Counted from the stretch's first letter, positions 37,871-50,021 are shown. The stretch: DNA of 64,000 bases from Symsagittifera roscoffensis (GCF_963678635.1 NC_087062.1:39197330-39261329), one strand, 5' to 3'. Notes: generated from the letters alone by a model not told the origin. A program made the numbers and translations.

Positions 37871-40510
37871 CCTCAAAAGACTCTTGCTTCGCTCATCGAA
37901 CGGCGCAATATAATGCCACTTAGCCGGTTACGTATAAACCGAAAAAATTTAGTGAAAAAAAAAACGGATATGATTCAAAATCCGAGTTGATAAGTTTAAA
38001 ATCAACATAAAAAACAAGTAAAAAAACATATTAATAAAACATAGATGCTCAAATAATGTCAAATTAATCAAGTCCTTTCCCAAAATTCAATTGAAACTCC
38101 GCGACAAAATTTTCTTAATCTCTACTATTGGAGCATTCAAAATTTTTATCTTAAGTTGTCTTGAATGAGGTTCATTTTAAAAACATCTGACAACTAGGAC
38201 AAACGAAATTTCAATTAGCATCGCATTGAAATTTACAAAATGGTAACAAAGCCGACAACTTTTGAGCGGAAACCCATTGTGCCAAAAACAGTGTGTTCAT
38301 TGAAATTTATAAATATGCTTTCAAAAAATCATAAAGGACCACCTCATGTTAAAAATATGTCTGTTGGTGGACAAAAGCAAAAACGCATGTTTGAGAAAAT
38401 GATTCGGTTATTTTGCTAAGCACGTTCCTAACAAGACAAGTTGTTTATAAAAAAAGTCACGTTCCAAACTGATAAATTTTTCTAATTACGGGCGTATCAA
38501 TCACCTGCCGAAAAACTTTCTAAATTTCAACCGACAAAAGAAAACTCAAAAAAATGTAAAGAAACACTTGTTAAACAAACTTTGATTTAAAATTTTTCCG
38601 AAGTTCAACTAAAACTCCGCGACAAAGTTTTCTTAATCTCTACCATTGGAGCATTCAATATTTTTATCTCAAGTTGTCCTGAAAGAGGTTAACTCTGAAA
38701 ACACGAAATTTTAGACATATGAAACTCAATTAGCATCGCATTGAACTTACGAAATGGTAACAAAGCCGACAACTTTCGAGCGGAATCCTATTGGACCAAA
38801 AAGGGTGCGTTTACAAAAATTTATAATTACGCTTTCAAAAATACACTTAATGACCACCTCAAAAGACTCTTGCTTCGCTCATCGAACGGCGCAATATAAT
38901 GCCACTTAGCCGGTTACGTATAAACCGAAAAAATTTAGTGAAAAAAAAAACGGATATGATTCAAAATCCGAGTTGATAAGTTTAAAATCAACATAAAAAA
39001 CAAGTAAAAAAACATATTAATAAAACATAGATGCTCAAATAATGTCAAATTAATCAAGTCCTTTCCCAAAATTCAATTGAAACTCCGCGACAAAACTTTC
39101 TTAATCTCTACTATTGGAGCATTCAAAATTTCTATCTTAAGTTGTCTTGAATGAGGTTCATTTTAAAAACATCTGACAACTAGGACAAACGAAATTTCAA
39201 TTAGCATCGCATTGAAATTTACAAAATGGTAACAAAGCCGACAACTTTTGAGCGGAAACCCATTGTGCCAAAAACAGTGTGTTCATTGAAATTTATAAAT
39301 ATGCTTTCAAAAAATCATAAAGGACCACCTCATGTTAAAAATATGTCTGTTGGTGGACAAAAGCAAAAACGCATGTTTGAGAAAATGATTCGGTTATTTT
39401 GCTAAGCACGTTCCTAACAAGACAAGTTGTTTATAAAAAAAGTCACGTTCCAAACTGATAAATTTTTCTAATTACGGGCGTATCAATCACCTGCCAAAAA
39501 ACTTTCTAAATTTCAACCGACAAAAGAAAACTCAAAAAAATGTAAAGAAACACTTGTTAAACAAACTTTGATTTAAAATTTTTCCGAAGTTCAACTAAAA
39601 CTCCGCGACAAAGTTTTCTTAATCTCTACCATTGGAGCATTCAATATTTTTATCTCAAGTTGTCCTGAAAGAGGTTAACTCTGAAAACACGAAATTTTAG
39701 ACAAATGAAATTTCAATTAGCATCGCATTGAACTTACGAAATGGTAACAAAGCCGACAACTTTCGAGCGGAATCCTATTGGACCAAAAAGGGTGCGTTTA
39801 CAAAAATTTATAATTACGCTTTCAAAAATACATTTAACGACCACCTCAAAAGACTATTGCTTCGCTCATCGAACGGCGCAATATAATGCAACTTAGCCAG
39901 TTACGTATAAACCGAAAAAATTCAGTGAAACAAAAAAAAACAAAAAAACGGATATGATTCAAAATCCGAGTTGATAAGTTTAAAATCAACATAAAAAACA
40001 AGTAAAAAAACATATTAATAAAACATAGATGCTCAAATAATGTCAAATTAATCAAGTCTTTTTCCAAAATTCAATTAAAAATCCGCGAAAAATTTTTCTT
40101 AATCACTACCATTGGAGCATTCAATATTTTTAATTCAAATTGTCCTGAATGAGGTTCACTTTAAAAACACTTGACAATTAGGACAAATGAAATTTCAATT
40201 AGCATCGCATTGTAACCTACGAAATGGTTACAAAGCCAACAACTTTTGAGCGGAACCCCATTGGGCAAAAACGAGTGCGTTCTTAGAATTTTTTAAATAT
40301 GCTTTCAAAAAAATTAAATTAACACTTCAAAAGACTCTTGTTTCGCTCATCCAACGACGCAAGATAGTGCCACTAAGTCGGTTACGTTAAACAGATTAAA
40401 ATCAGTGAAACAAAAAAAAACGAAAAAAAACGGGTGTGATACAAAATCTGAGTTGGTATGTTTAAAACCAACATAAAAAAACAGGTAAAAAAAGAAGTTA
40501 ATAAAGCATA
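37871..40510. repeat. Edge satellite with inserted non-satellite block, 986/987-bp units
   Basis: A block beginning 'cctcaaaagactcttgcttcg' starts at 37871, 38857 and 39844 (spacings 986 and 987 bp), with a related divergent copy at about 40325. It replaces the expected 'catgttcaaaatatgtctg' half of the monomer. It runs through 'ggcgcaatataatgccac', 'taaccgg'-like and 'aaatccgagttgataag' segments, then rejoins the satellite at 'ctttcccaaaattcaattg'. In the 40325 copy the block is instead followed by 'catgttcaaaatatttctg' and a full satellite half, so that copy keeps both the insert and the segment missing from the other three. Nothing in the insert is recognisable as coding. Confidence 0.8.
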
Positions 40511-40826
40511 CATGTTCAAAATATTTCTGTAGGTGGACAAAAGCAAAAGCGCAGGTTTGAGAAATTGATTCGGATGTTTCCTTAAGCACGTTGTTAACAG
40601 GACAAGTTGTTGAAAAAAGTCGACGTTGCGGTTTGATAAACTTTTCTAATCACGGGCATATTAATTGCCTGCTAAAAATTTTAAAATTCAACCGACAGAA
40701 GAAAACTCAAAAAAAAAATGGGAAATTTTTACTTAAGAAACAAAATTGAATCAATTTTTTCCAAAAATTCAATTAAAACATGGCGACAAAATTTTATTAT
40801 TCTCTACCAATGGGGCAATCAGAAAC

Positions 40827-41664
40827 TTGGAAGAAATTTAAACGTTCAAAAATGGTCCAGGTTAAAGAAACTCAGCCGATAAAATTGAACAGAAGGACGA
40901 GTCCGAAAAAGCAGAAAATTTCTAGTTTGCAAGGAAAATAGGACCCGTTTGTATTCAAACTACAATTCTTTCTGGTCTGAAACAGGTGTGTCACGTCTGA
41001 AAGAAATACGCCGGATGCATTACACGGTCAAACTTTGCACTGGATAGGCGCACAATTTGGTGTGCGTAGATCCCTGGAAACCAGCGATAAGTCTTTAAAT
41101 ATTGTAAATTGTTGTCGGTACGACCAAGGGAACACAAAATCAAAGGAAAAAAACTAACAGAGTGGTCTTTTCGCGGAATCCGCTGACAATTCTCAAATTA
41201 CAAGTTTTGTTGCTGTTGTTTTAACCAAGCACTGTCTCGAATAGTCCATAATCGTTGATTGTGCTTGCTTCGTTTACAGTGTTCTTGGTCATTTGATTTC
41301 GTCTCGTCTCAGTACTTATCTGTAAGATAAAATTGTTTTGAAATTGCTCCAGTGTTTGCTTGTTAAAAACTGTGCAATTCTCCAGTTCTGTTGGCCCTCG
41401 GAGGATTTTAGATGTGATGATATAAAAACCACAAGTGTTTCATCTCCTTGATAATGATGAAGTAAAAGGCTACTAGTGGCGACTACTCAAACCCCATTTT
41501 CAGAGACTGGGCGTCTTTTCCTTTATGAAGTGGCAATCTTCCGTCAACTGTGTGCTGTTGAACAATTAGCATCTGCGTCGACTGATTGTGCTGTTAATTC
41601 TTAGGGTACTCAACTCTCCTGCTCTTTTTATGTATGTAGGTTTAGAAATTCTGCTACTTTACAG
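40827..41664. other. Non-satellite flank, no feature recognised
   Basis: Satellite similarity stops near 40826. The sequence becomes less A-rich and non-repetitive. I found no ORF with recognisable similarity, no RNA gene and no tandem repeat before the Jockey-like remnant. Confidence 0.5.
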
Positions 41665-43742
41665 GGTGTGGACATTTTTGATTCCACTCCGATACTGTTT
41701 GGTCACATCACCGTTATGGTTCAAAAAACCGGAAAAGTCTTCGTGATGTTGTTGGTGCAAGGTTGGTTTGATTGTGCGCTGGCACGGCGTGAAATACACG
41801 ATGTGACAGATGACATTCCAAAAAAATTGCCTCGCCATCAATTTGTTGTGCGTTCAAACACGCCAAATTTGTGTTTCAGAGAGTAAATGATCAATTGGTG
41901 ACAGCATTACGCACCCAGTTATTGTTTTTAGGGCCCTATTTTGTTTTGTTTGCAGCTATTTTCACTTAGTATCACTGAAACTGGGAGACCAGATGGATGC
42001 TCAGGAAGCTTGGAAATGCAGATATTGAAAAGCGATGGTGAGATTACCTCTCCTTCAGAAACCGATTTTTTATTTTACGCCTTCTGGAGGTTTTATCTTT
42101 GTACTCGTCATATGTAAATCTATCTTGGAGGTATCCGCTCACCCATCTTTTTGTGTTGTTTCTAAGACTGCTTTCTAAGATATCTTCAAGGAGTACTGTA
42201 TGGCTTACAGATCAAGCGCCCTTAATAGTGATCTCTCAGGAGGGCGTGCTTGGTTTTTTCCTTTTTTGATCTTATCAGAGATACAGTGTAGAGCGGTTAT
42301 TGTGGAACTCGATTTTATGAAACCAAGATGATGTTCAGCTAAAAAGATATTGTGGTCAAACTGTCAGAGTAATAGTTGTTCTGTTATTTTAGCAACAGGG
42401 GGCAGGAGAGCAGAAGGCCTGTAGCTTTTTGATTGTTCTGGATCTTTCCTGTTTTCAGCAGTGGGATGACTTTCCATACCTTCCAAATCTGCGCGATTAC
42501 GCATGAAGTCAGTCAGTGTCAGATAGATCAGGTGGGTTAGAAGCACCACGCCTTCAGGCCCTAGATAATGCAAGTGTATAGGGGCAATTTGATCCAGCCC
42601 GAGTCTTTTACTCTTCTTTGGTTGCTTTATAGCTTATTGCACCATTAAGGGTGAGAATCGTACTTCGTCAATTGTCAGATTTATAAGTTTCCTGACAATG
42701 GGCCTTTTTGCTTTTGGTAACAAGGATGAGACGTGAGCTGTTGATTGTAAAACTTGGCATACTTATGTGGATCGAAGGTTTCTATCGATTCGCCAATTTG
42801 ATTGATTTGTTACTTTGTGGTCTGGACGTGCAACCGGATAAAGCTTCAACGGTTGGCCATATTTTATAGCTGTTGACGCTGTAGTCAATTGTTTCCAGGA
42901 ACTTGGTCCATTTGTCTCTTTTGTAGTCCTGGATTGCTTTATCTTATTTCCGATTGAGCTCGGCTATATCTTGGTTTCCAGGATTTGCTGCCTGAGCTTC
43001 GTTCCTTTTCTGAGTTAATTCAACTCTTTTGCTAATTCAATTACTCTTTCATTGGACTCCAGCTTAAGGTGCCACAGCTCATAGTGTTCGTTAAAATATC
43101 CCACTACAACTGTAACTTCTTGATTGAGTAAGTGTTTGATGCTGCAGTGGTAACCTGCTTTACAAACTGAGAATGGTGGTATAAGAGCGTTGTAAAGAGT
43201 GATATTAAAGTTGCCAGAGAGCAGTTTCACTCCTTGGTGTTCAAGCTGTTGATCATTTGATTGATTGCTTAGTTCGACTTTCCGGTACCTTAAACTCGTA
43301 TGTATAATAAAGGCCAGGACTCCAGCTTTTCCTCTGCTTGCAGGTCAAGGTTTAGAAACTATTTCATAGTCGGGTGGCGATTTGGGGTGTCCGGGAGCAC
43401 AGTTTCTTGAATTGCCGCGATGACAGTTTTGTTAGGGTGCAGAAAATCGCAGATAGTAGAAAGCTTCGGTCTGAGACCATTTGCATTTTGTTTTAAATTT
43501 TGAAAATTTTTGTTTTTTAAAACTTCTTTGTTACCATTATGGGCTTGGTTTTTTAAAATTTCTTGGTTGCTATTTTGGGCTTCGCCAGTTTTTTTGATTG
43601 TTTTGGCACCATAATGGCACCTTATTCTTGCTTGGGTCATAAGGTTAGATTTGATGGATTTGCAACTTGAGTCTTTCCCGCATATGTGTGTGAGGAAACG
43701 TGGCTTTCCCACTGAAAGGGGTCCGTCTATCCATAAAGCCAC
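41665..43742 (-). pseudogene. Degenerate Jockey-like non-LTR retrotransposon (EN-RT)
   Basis: Pieces of one LINE ORF2 appear in order on the minus strand, in shifting frames with many stops. AP-endonuclease start: 'QNANGLRPKL' and 'AAIQET' (43481-43359). Endonuclease core: 'VVGYFNEHYELW', standing for the usual GDFNAHH-W motif (about 43140-43060), followed by 'SNERVIELAKELN'. EN-RT linker: 'DYKRDKWTKFLETIDYSVNS' (about 42950-42890). Reverse transcriptase: 'LGPEGVVLLTHL' and 'SKSYRPSALLPPVAKI' (42560-42380), 'ALDL' (about 42230), and 'VISPSLFNICISKLP' (about 42060-41990) where GGVLSPTLFN is usual. The FADD-type catalytic motif is not recognisable; the local sequence reads SVILSEN. Weak similarity continues to about 41665. 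No Gag ORF1 is visible. The copy is inactive and old, judging by the number of breaks. Confidence 0.8.
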
Positions 43743-46082
43743 ACAATTTGGTCGCGTTATGTGGCTGATTTATTTTGATCTTATTATGAAGCACGTGTAA
43801 CTTTATGTGCAAATTTTGTGAACAAGTTTTTAAGTGTGAAAAAAAACTCTAGTACCCGAGTGCAATGTCCTTGCTTATCGCAAGTGTAATCAGACTCTCA
43901 AAAACTCCGAGCTTTCGTAAATGAAATAGACAGGCATAAAAATTTCAACCTGTTGACGTCCTATCTTTCTCTTACAAGGTCATCAATCTTCTCTATAGGC
44001 AGAAGACGTTGGCCTGCTGCCTTCTTCCAGAGTCTGTATCATATTCTTGAATGACATGTCAAGTTAACCAAAACGGCAGCAACTCAAACCAATTAAATAA
44101 ACGTTTGTGTCCTACAGACCGATCTCTATATGAATTTAAGGAAGCATAGTGTATCAGTTTTCATTATGATAATGATTATCAACATGAAGATTATTGTTAA
44201 GATTATTATAATTAAAATAATTATGATTATTATCGAGTAATAGGAGTCCGACCGTTCAAACTTTTTCAGAAAAAAATCAAACTCCGTAGAAGTCTAGGTC
44301 TAGCCGGGACTCTAACTTGACCATAGGCTTCCAAGGCGAGCATTTTACTCTTACACCAAACAGGAAGGGCTAGTTGTTACCAGCGTTTCTGAATAGAGCG
44401 TGGTCAACTTCTTACTGGTTTGTAAAAATTATTTGACGGAAAACAATCTAGTTGAAGACAAAAGCAAGTGAAAAAAAAATTTAAAACTTCCATAATTTTT
44501 ATATTCTTGAAAATATCTGACCCATCACTATTTGTCCAAAATAAAGTATCGAAATAAATCAAGTTGCGTCTATTTAAAACGAGTATGCCCAAATGAGCAT
44601 CAAAATATTATATCTACTTTGGCATTTTCGTTTTATTTTACTTCGCAGAATGTCATTTTTGTTAATTAATGAGGGATTCACACGCCATGAAAGAACGCTC
44701 ACAAAATTCACCTTTTGAATTTTTTTCTAAATCAAATTAATTAGTTTTTCAAAAAAACTATACCATTATTTGGGCTGATCCAATTTCAGCTTTTGTTCAG
44801 ACCATTGAAAAAGGGCAGGAGCTATATATTCGGGTGTTTTAGCTTTTTTTGTTTTCCAGGCAAAATTAGGCACCAGAGATAACCACCGAAACGAGATAAT
44901 TGATATATTACGATAAAGTCTTTTCAGTTGTGATTTGAACGACATTAAGTTATCTTGAAAAATTATTTTGCAATTCTGGAAAAACCGGTTTAAAATTTTT
45001 GATTGTTGGTCCAATTTCGAGCTAATAAAGTGAGCCTGCCGGCTTATAATAGCTTACTTCTCCTTAATTTAAGCCGTGAAAACTTAGCTTTAATCGGTTA
45101 TTGCTAGTATTTGGAGTTTTTAGGAAACATTTTAGTAAACATTTTTAGGAAACATTTTGAAACATTTTGAAACATCACACCGCGCAGAAAAAACTACACT
45201 ATTTTGAAGAACCTTTTTTTTGTATTTTTTAGCTTTATGGGCGGATCATTCTGTGTTACTTGCACAGTAACCAGCTATGTTTGTTGTTTATTGAAATCGT
45301 GTTGAAACAATTCAGGTGAAGATTTATCAGCTAATTTTAAAAGAGATATTTTTGGCTAAAAACTATTAAAACATTTCGTTCGCATATAAATAACTCCTTT
45401 CAAGAGCGCCAAAAGGAAAGAAAAAAAATTAAAAAACCGAATGTGAGATAAACCAAAAAACTTTAGGCCTTGTTACATGATCTGACTATAACTTTTCCCT
45501 GCCCAAAAACAACAAAGAGTTACTTAATATTTTTTTCACTATTTGACTTGAAAAAAAAAATTTTACACAAAAAATATCACTCAAAAGCTTGACCAACTCT
45601 AGCACATTCTAGCAAAACACGTGCCTATCAACTTATTGGGCATTTCGGTTTGGAAATAGGAAACTTCAACTTCTTATGCAAATTACTTTTCATTGACAAG
45701 AAGCAACCCTCTTCCAATATTCATTTCTGCTTTTCCGTTTTGATCAAGCCGTCTGGCGTACTGGGGCATATCAACAAAAACTTACAGTTTGACTTTGGCT
45801 GAACCCCCCCTCTCAAAAAAACTGATTTCACTGGCTTTTGCGCCAATCGAAGAAGTTGTGATCGGTTTTGAAGAACTATGAAAGGAACCTCTGCCAGATC
45901 CCTTTCAGAAACAGGGTTGCCACGCGGTATAATTTAACCGTCGTCCTGACAGCCCTGACCACTGCCCTGACAAGTTTGAAGCTCAGGCTCTGACATTCAG
46001 TCTCAAACTTGCAAAAAAGCTCTCAAAGAAGTTAAATTACCAGAAATAACATAACTTAAAGTAATACCAAATTAACTTCTTC
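43743..46082. other. Gene-poor AT-rich stretch with simple repeats
   Basis: No gene recognised. It contains an AT-rich ATT/ATG microsatellite-like patch at about 44160-44240, a tRNA-like fragment (listed separately, 44265-44375), and a short tandem cluster of 'gaaacatttt' at about 45127-45175. Short ORFs here (for example 44766-45014, minus) have low-complexity composition and no recognisable domain. Confidence 0.5.
44265..44375 (-). repeat. tRNA-like fragment, possible decayed SINE head
   Basis: Read on the minus strand, 'tggtgtaagagtaaaatgctcgcc' resembles a polymerase III A-box region, and 'caagttagagtcccggc' resembles a T-arm/B box (GGTTCGAGTCCCGGC) with several mismatches, at tRNA-like spacing. 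The T-stem and acceptor stem do not pair properly, so it is not a functional tRNA gene. A decayed tRNA-derived SINE is the simplest reading. The evidence is weak. Confidence 0.25.
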
Positions 46083-46740
46083 TTACAGGGTTGTTTGCAG
46101 TTTTTCAAGTTCTTTCTTGGCACTCACAATTTCTGACTCGAAGAGTTTCTGTCCGGAGAACATTCGACTCTATCATTAGCTTAAATGACTTTTTGTTTTA
46201 AGCATCCTTTGCTTTCGTATCCGCAACACTAATCAAATGTTTGACTTCGTCCGTTAGTCTCTTTATCTTTGCAGCCGCCACGTTTTTATCTTCATCCAGT
46301 TTTCTTTTTTCCGCAGATTTACCATCCGACTGCTTGCTCTTCAGTAACGTGTCCCTTTCGTAACGTGTTCTATCTATCTCCTCTAAGAGCAGTTAATACG
46401 CTCTTAGGTACTTCAAACTTTAGCACTCCACCGCAGTGATTCAGACCGTCTTTACAACGCCGCAATGAAATAAGAGCGTCAAGATTCTGGTTGTCTTCGA
46501 TTGTCATTTAGTTGACGAAAAAACCGCATTCGATATTCGCTGTTGCGTGAGCAAGAAGTAACAACTTACCAACTGCTGCAAACAGTTCTGGATACTTTTT
46601 TGAATCGACCAACTTCAGATTATCAAGGCTGTCATGAGTCATACCAAAACTTGTCATAAAATCACTTTTCTAAAATGAATCAATAGCTCTGAAAATTGCT
46701 GCTGCAGCATGATCAGAGAGCTGGTTACTGTCGCTTAAAT
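46083..46740 (-). pseudogene. Degenerate hAT-like transposase, C-terminal part
   Basis: Minus-strand fragments resemble the C-terminal dimerisation region of hAT/ZBED-like transposases of animals. 'KKYPELFAAVGKLLLLAH' leads into 'NIECGFFVN', at the position of the family's VERGFSVNK signature (46600-46511). 'HCGGVLKFEVPKSVLTALRG' follows, then a lysine/alanine-rich coiled-coil tail 'KRLTDEVKHLISVADTKAK' (to 46198) and 'ESEIVSAKKELEKLQTTL' (stop at 46083-46085). An in-frame TAA at 46508-46510 stands where the family has Lys. At least two frameshifts occur, near 46370 and 46150-46190. The catalytic N-terminal half is not recognisable upstream. I assign the family from memory of the signature, so the exact subfamily is uncertain. 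Confidence 0.65.
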
Positions 46741-47930
46741 TTTTTTTCTGCAATTGATAGCCTGGACCAACAATGATGTTTTTTAAGAAAAGCTAAATTT
46801 AACGTCGAGCAATTTATGGCTGGAGAGGAAATAAGAAATCCCGAGCAGATTACTTGAATGCAAATTTAACCTGACAAGCAAATCAATTAACAAACGCATT
46901 GAAAGTTTACAGGTGTTTGGGGGTAGGAAAACCTATACGTATTTGACATTTTGAACCAATGAAAATCACATCTTTTGAGAACAATGCTCTTCACCGTTAA
47001 TTTGTTTTCTTTTGTTTGTTTGTTTTGTTATTTCGACCATTTAGATGAGAGTTTTTGGCCAAAACGTTTTTTGCCGAAGTGTTCTATTTACTTTGGTTGA
47101 AATGCTTATTGTCAAATGTTTTTTCTCCGAAAAGTCCGGACAGCGAAATACTTCTCTTTGAAAGAATTAAGGTGCAGTTTGAAAAACTAGATGAAACGCA
47201 AGCGTCTAATCCGCCGGTAATTATACAATTCAAACCACTGTTGAGGTATAATTGAGCGCTTTCCCACCATTTGACCTTTTTATTTTCATTTACATGCGTA
47301 ATTTGACATCCATTTACCTGGTGGTTTTGAAGAAAACGATAATCCAACAAAACTTGAAAGTGGAAAACTTTAAACTTTCTGGGAAAAAAAATCAACAAAA
47401 CCATCCGATCTAAATAAGTACAAGCTCAATTCGTCTAATTCAAAGCAAAGATTTGACAGCTAGACGAACTTTGAAAACACATCTTTTTTGTTCTCTCAGA
47501 AAAAATTTTCAATTCTGTTGACTCAAGTCAAACTTATTTTGAATTTTTTTCTCATCGAAAAGATCGTGACACCTTCCAATATATAACCATCTTGCCCAAA
47601 AGATCGAGACACTTTCTCAATAAATTACCGTAGTTTTCCAAGCCAGATTCCTCATACGCCATGCTCTTCCTTCTGATCTAACAATTTTCCAATCTTCGGT
47701 CGTCTTAATACACTTCTCTCCAAAGCTTAAAAAACTTTTCACTGATTTTTTTCCGATCACAACATGTGAGATGATTTTGTATTTGTTTTTTTTTCGGAGA
47801 ACATTAGATAGGACACAGCTGAATTTTGAATTATATTAATTCCATATTGTATAACTTAAACTGCAATAAAATTTTCCAACACATTTTTTCAGCTTCCAGA
47901 AGTAGCGAGTTGAAGTTTTTGTTCCAACAG
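46741..47930. other. No feature recognised
   Basis: AT-rich sequence with overlapping short ORFs on both strands (47055-47255 plus, 47084-47404 minus). They lack domains and look like chance frames. Part of it may be the missing N-terminal half of the hAT-like element, but I could not recognise it. Confidence 0.4.
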
Positions 47931-49010
47931 CTTCGCGAAGTAGAAAAATGTATAAGGTCTGGTATCATATTAAAGCTCCTTCAGTCGCGACAAGCGTGTA
48001 ATATACCTCCGGTGCTTCGAACTTTTGGCAAATCAAAACAACGCCATATCTCCGAAACTAAGATGTTTTGTGAAATTTTTAAATCTAGGTTTTCTGTATT
48101 TTTTTTACCTTTAGCGTCGTACCGTTAAGTGTCGTACCTCGTTCGCTTAAGAATTTAGGTACTCATATTTGTAGACAAAAATCGCAGCCCCTGGAAAACC
48201 TTGATAGCATCCCTCTATCGGATATTTAATTTCATACTTGAGATAATCACTATATTCAAACTGAAAAATCCAAAAAAAATACTTACGCATTGCAATATGC
48301 GATAAAACTTTTAGTTTAAAAAAATTTCATTAAGCAAACAAAAATACTACTTGGAAAAAAAACGAAACAGCGAGATAGTGCAATCCGCATTTAAGTAAAT
48401 AATAAATAGATAGATAAAAGATGATATTATGGATTTTTTTAAACCTTTAATTGATTAAGAACGTCATAGCTCGGAAAATAAAAAGATCTGAGCAGTCAAT
48501 TGGAGGCATGATTGCAACTCATGAGAGTACCCTCACAACAACCCGTTATAATCTTGAGAATTTCAAATTAGGTAAATTTTTAAAATAATCCACAAAAAAA
48601 CGTCATAATTCGGAAACTAACAAACTTTGAGCAATCTTATTTGAAGGCAAGATTAGCGACACCTGAGATCACTTTGACAGCGGTGACTAAAGGGCTTGAA
48701 ATTTCAATTTTTTGAAAGTTTTTTGAAAATATTACAAAAATTATACAAAAAACATCAAATCTCGTAAAATAAAGACATTTGGATACTCATATTTGGAGAC
48801 CAAATTGGCAACCCCTGTAAAATTCTGATAGCACTACTCTATGGGGTTACTAATTTCAAACATGGTCATGAAATTACCCAATTCAAACTAGAAAGTTGAA
48901 AAAAATCAAAGCATTGCAATTTGCGATTTAACATAAATGTGAAAAAACTATTTCGTTAAACATGCAACAATACGCTGAAAAAAATTATACATGGCGAGAT
49001 AGTGAGGCCC
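47930..49010. repeat. Degenerate tandem array, 140-150-bp units with a 624-bp superperiod
   Basis: Unit starts of the form 'acgtcatagctcggaaaataa' recur, diverged, at 48041 (acgccatatctccgaaac), 48461, 48600 and 48752. Adjacent spacings are about 139-152 bp, and 48041 to 48461 is about three units. Superimposed on this, 'actcatattt' occurs at 48161 and 48785, and 'cgagatagtg' at 48371 and 48994, both about 624 bp apart. Each unit holds a 'gcaacccctg...ttgatagcac..ctctat' type core. It is unrelated to the 521-bp satellite. The 100-codon frame at 47826-48128 overlaps it and has no recognisable domain. Confidence 0.6.
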
Positions 49011-49324
49011 GTATTTGAATATATAACTGCTTTTGATTCTGTGAGAAAAGTTCAAAAAATTCTCAGTATCAAGGAAAAATTTTCCTGAATTTTTCCGAAT
49101 TTCAGACAAAATTTTACGAAAATTGGTAAATCATGGACGATAAATCATGGCAAATTACAGATATCAATCAACGTGACGTTTTATACACTTGCTAAACTCA
49201 ATCTTTAATAATTTTCAAATTGCCTAATTCGCAAGAAAATCCGGATTGTGGAAACTAAGTCATAAAAAAAAGCCAAACGCCAGGCCGACAATTTTTTTTT
49301 TCAAACAAAAAATTCTCCAAGTGT

Positions 49325-49405
49325 TAAACAGAAACAGCTCCTGGCCCGATTTGAACTCAAGGCCTTCCTTGCCGCTGAACCGCATGTACCGAAGAAGCCG
49401 CGGAA
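49325..49405 (-). repeat. tRNA-like fragment
   Basis: Minus-strand 'gcggttcagcggcaagg' resembles an A box and 'cttgagttcaaatcggg' a B box, but the spacing is too short for a tRNA and the arms do not fold. It may be the remains of a tRNA-derived SINE. The evidence is weak. Confidence 0.25.
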
Positions 49406-49409
49406 TTCG

Positions 49410-50021
49410 AAATAATAAAAATAATAAGTGAAATGCTACAGACAAAGCCAATAAAAAGTTGTAAACATGTGTAAGAACAAGGAAACCGAAAAATATGAAG
49501 AATATTGAACAGCTTCAACTTTCCAACTAATATATCTCCCAGTGAAGCTCTTTGAATTTCAATTACTGTTCAGGGTGGTTACTTTTTTGGTCACCTTATC
49601 CCATTCACAGCAACCTAGATCAATAGGTAATTTTGTATTTTTCGATCAATATTATGCTGCAATAAAAGAACACTTTCAAATAAAAAAAACAATAACATTT
49701 GCAACCTAGGTTGGAAAAAAAGAGAGTCCAAACTATCACACAAGCTTTGCTTGTGTAAAACCCAAATATTCTGATTTTTCTCATTTAAATTCTTTAAAAA
49801 AAGGTGAATTATAAAAGAGCCCCTTCCGTTTAGTTACGGTCAGTGCACAAGCTGGATAGGGCCGTATCATTTTTTTAATAAAAATGCATATATATCAGCA
49901 AACTGTATCATTGTATCAATGAAGTCATAAATCAGATTTTTTAAATGCATCGTCGTAATGTTTATTTATCTTAGCCGTCCTTCCACTACAATGGCGCTTT
50001 TAGAGTTGTCGATAAATTAAA
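49410..50021. other. No feature recognised
   Basis: AT-rich sequence without recognisable coding, repeats or RNA genes. Confidence 0.4.

Larger units (their letters stand above)
15857..40826. repeat. Satellite array, right arm
   Basis: The array continues directly after the copia insertion, in the same orientation and phase as the left arm. Type-A monomers run to about 17810. A mixed segment homologous to 430-2130 follows to about 19530. Divergent B-like monomers run to about 25700, then type-C monomers with 'aacgcaaacatatgtaaagaaatacttg' and mixtures of all types to about 37200. The edge region has 986/987-bp units and ends in decayed copies (40080-40826). The last recognisable match is 'ctctaccaatggggcaatc' near 40800-40820. 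The progressive decay at the right edge is typical of array margins. Confidence 0.96.

Noticed and set aside
1-40826. CRISPR array or CENP-B box
   Set aside because: The repeats are long contiguous monomers without spacers. I saw no convincing match to the CENP-B box consensus in the monomer.
41668-41886. Plus-strand 72-codon frame
   Set aside because: It lies opposite the tail of the degenerate Jockey-like reverse transcriptase and has no recognisable domain.
44265-44375. Functional tRNA gene
   Set aside because: The A- and B-box resemblance is partial and the T and acceptor stems do not pair, so it is kept only as a low-confidence fragment.
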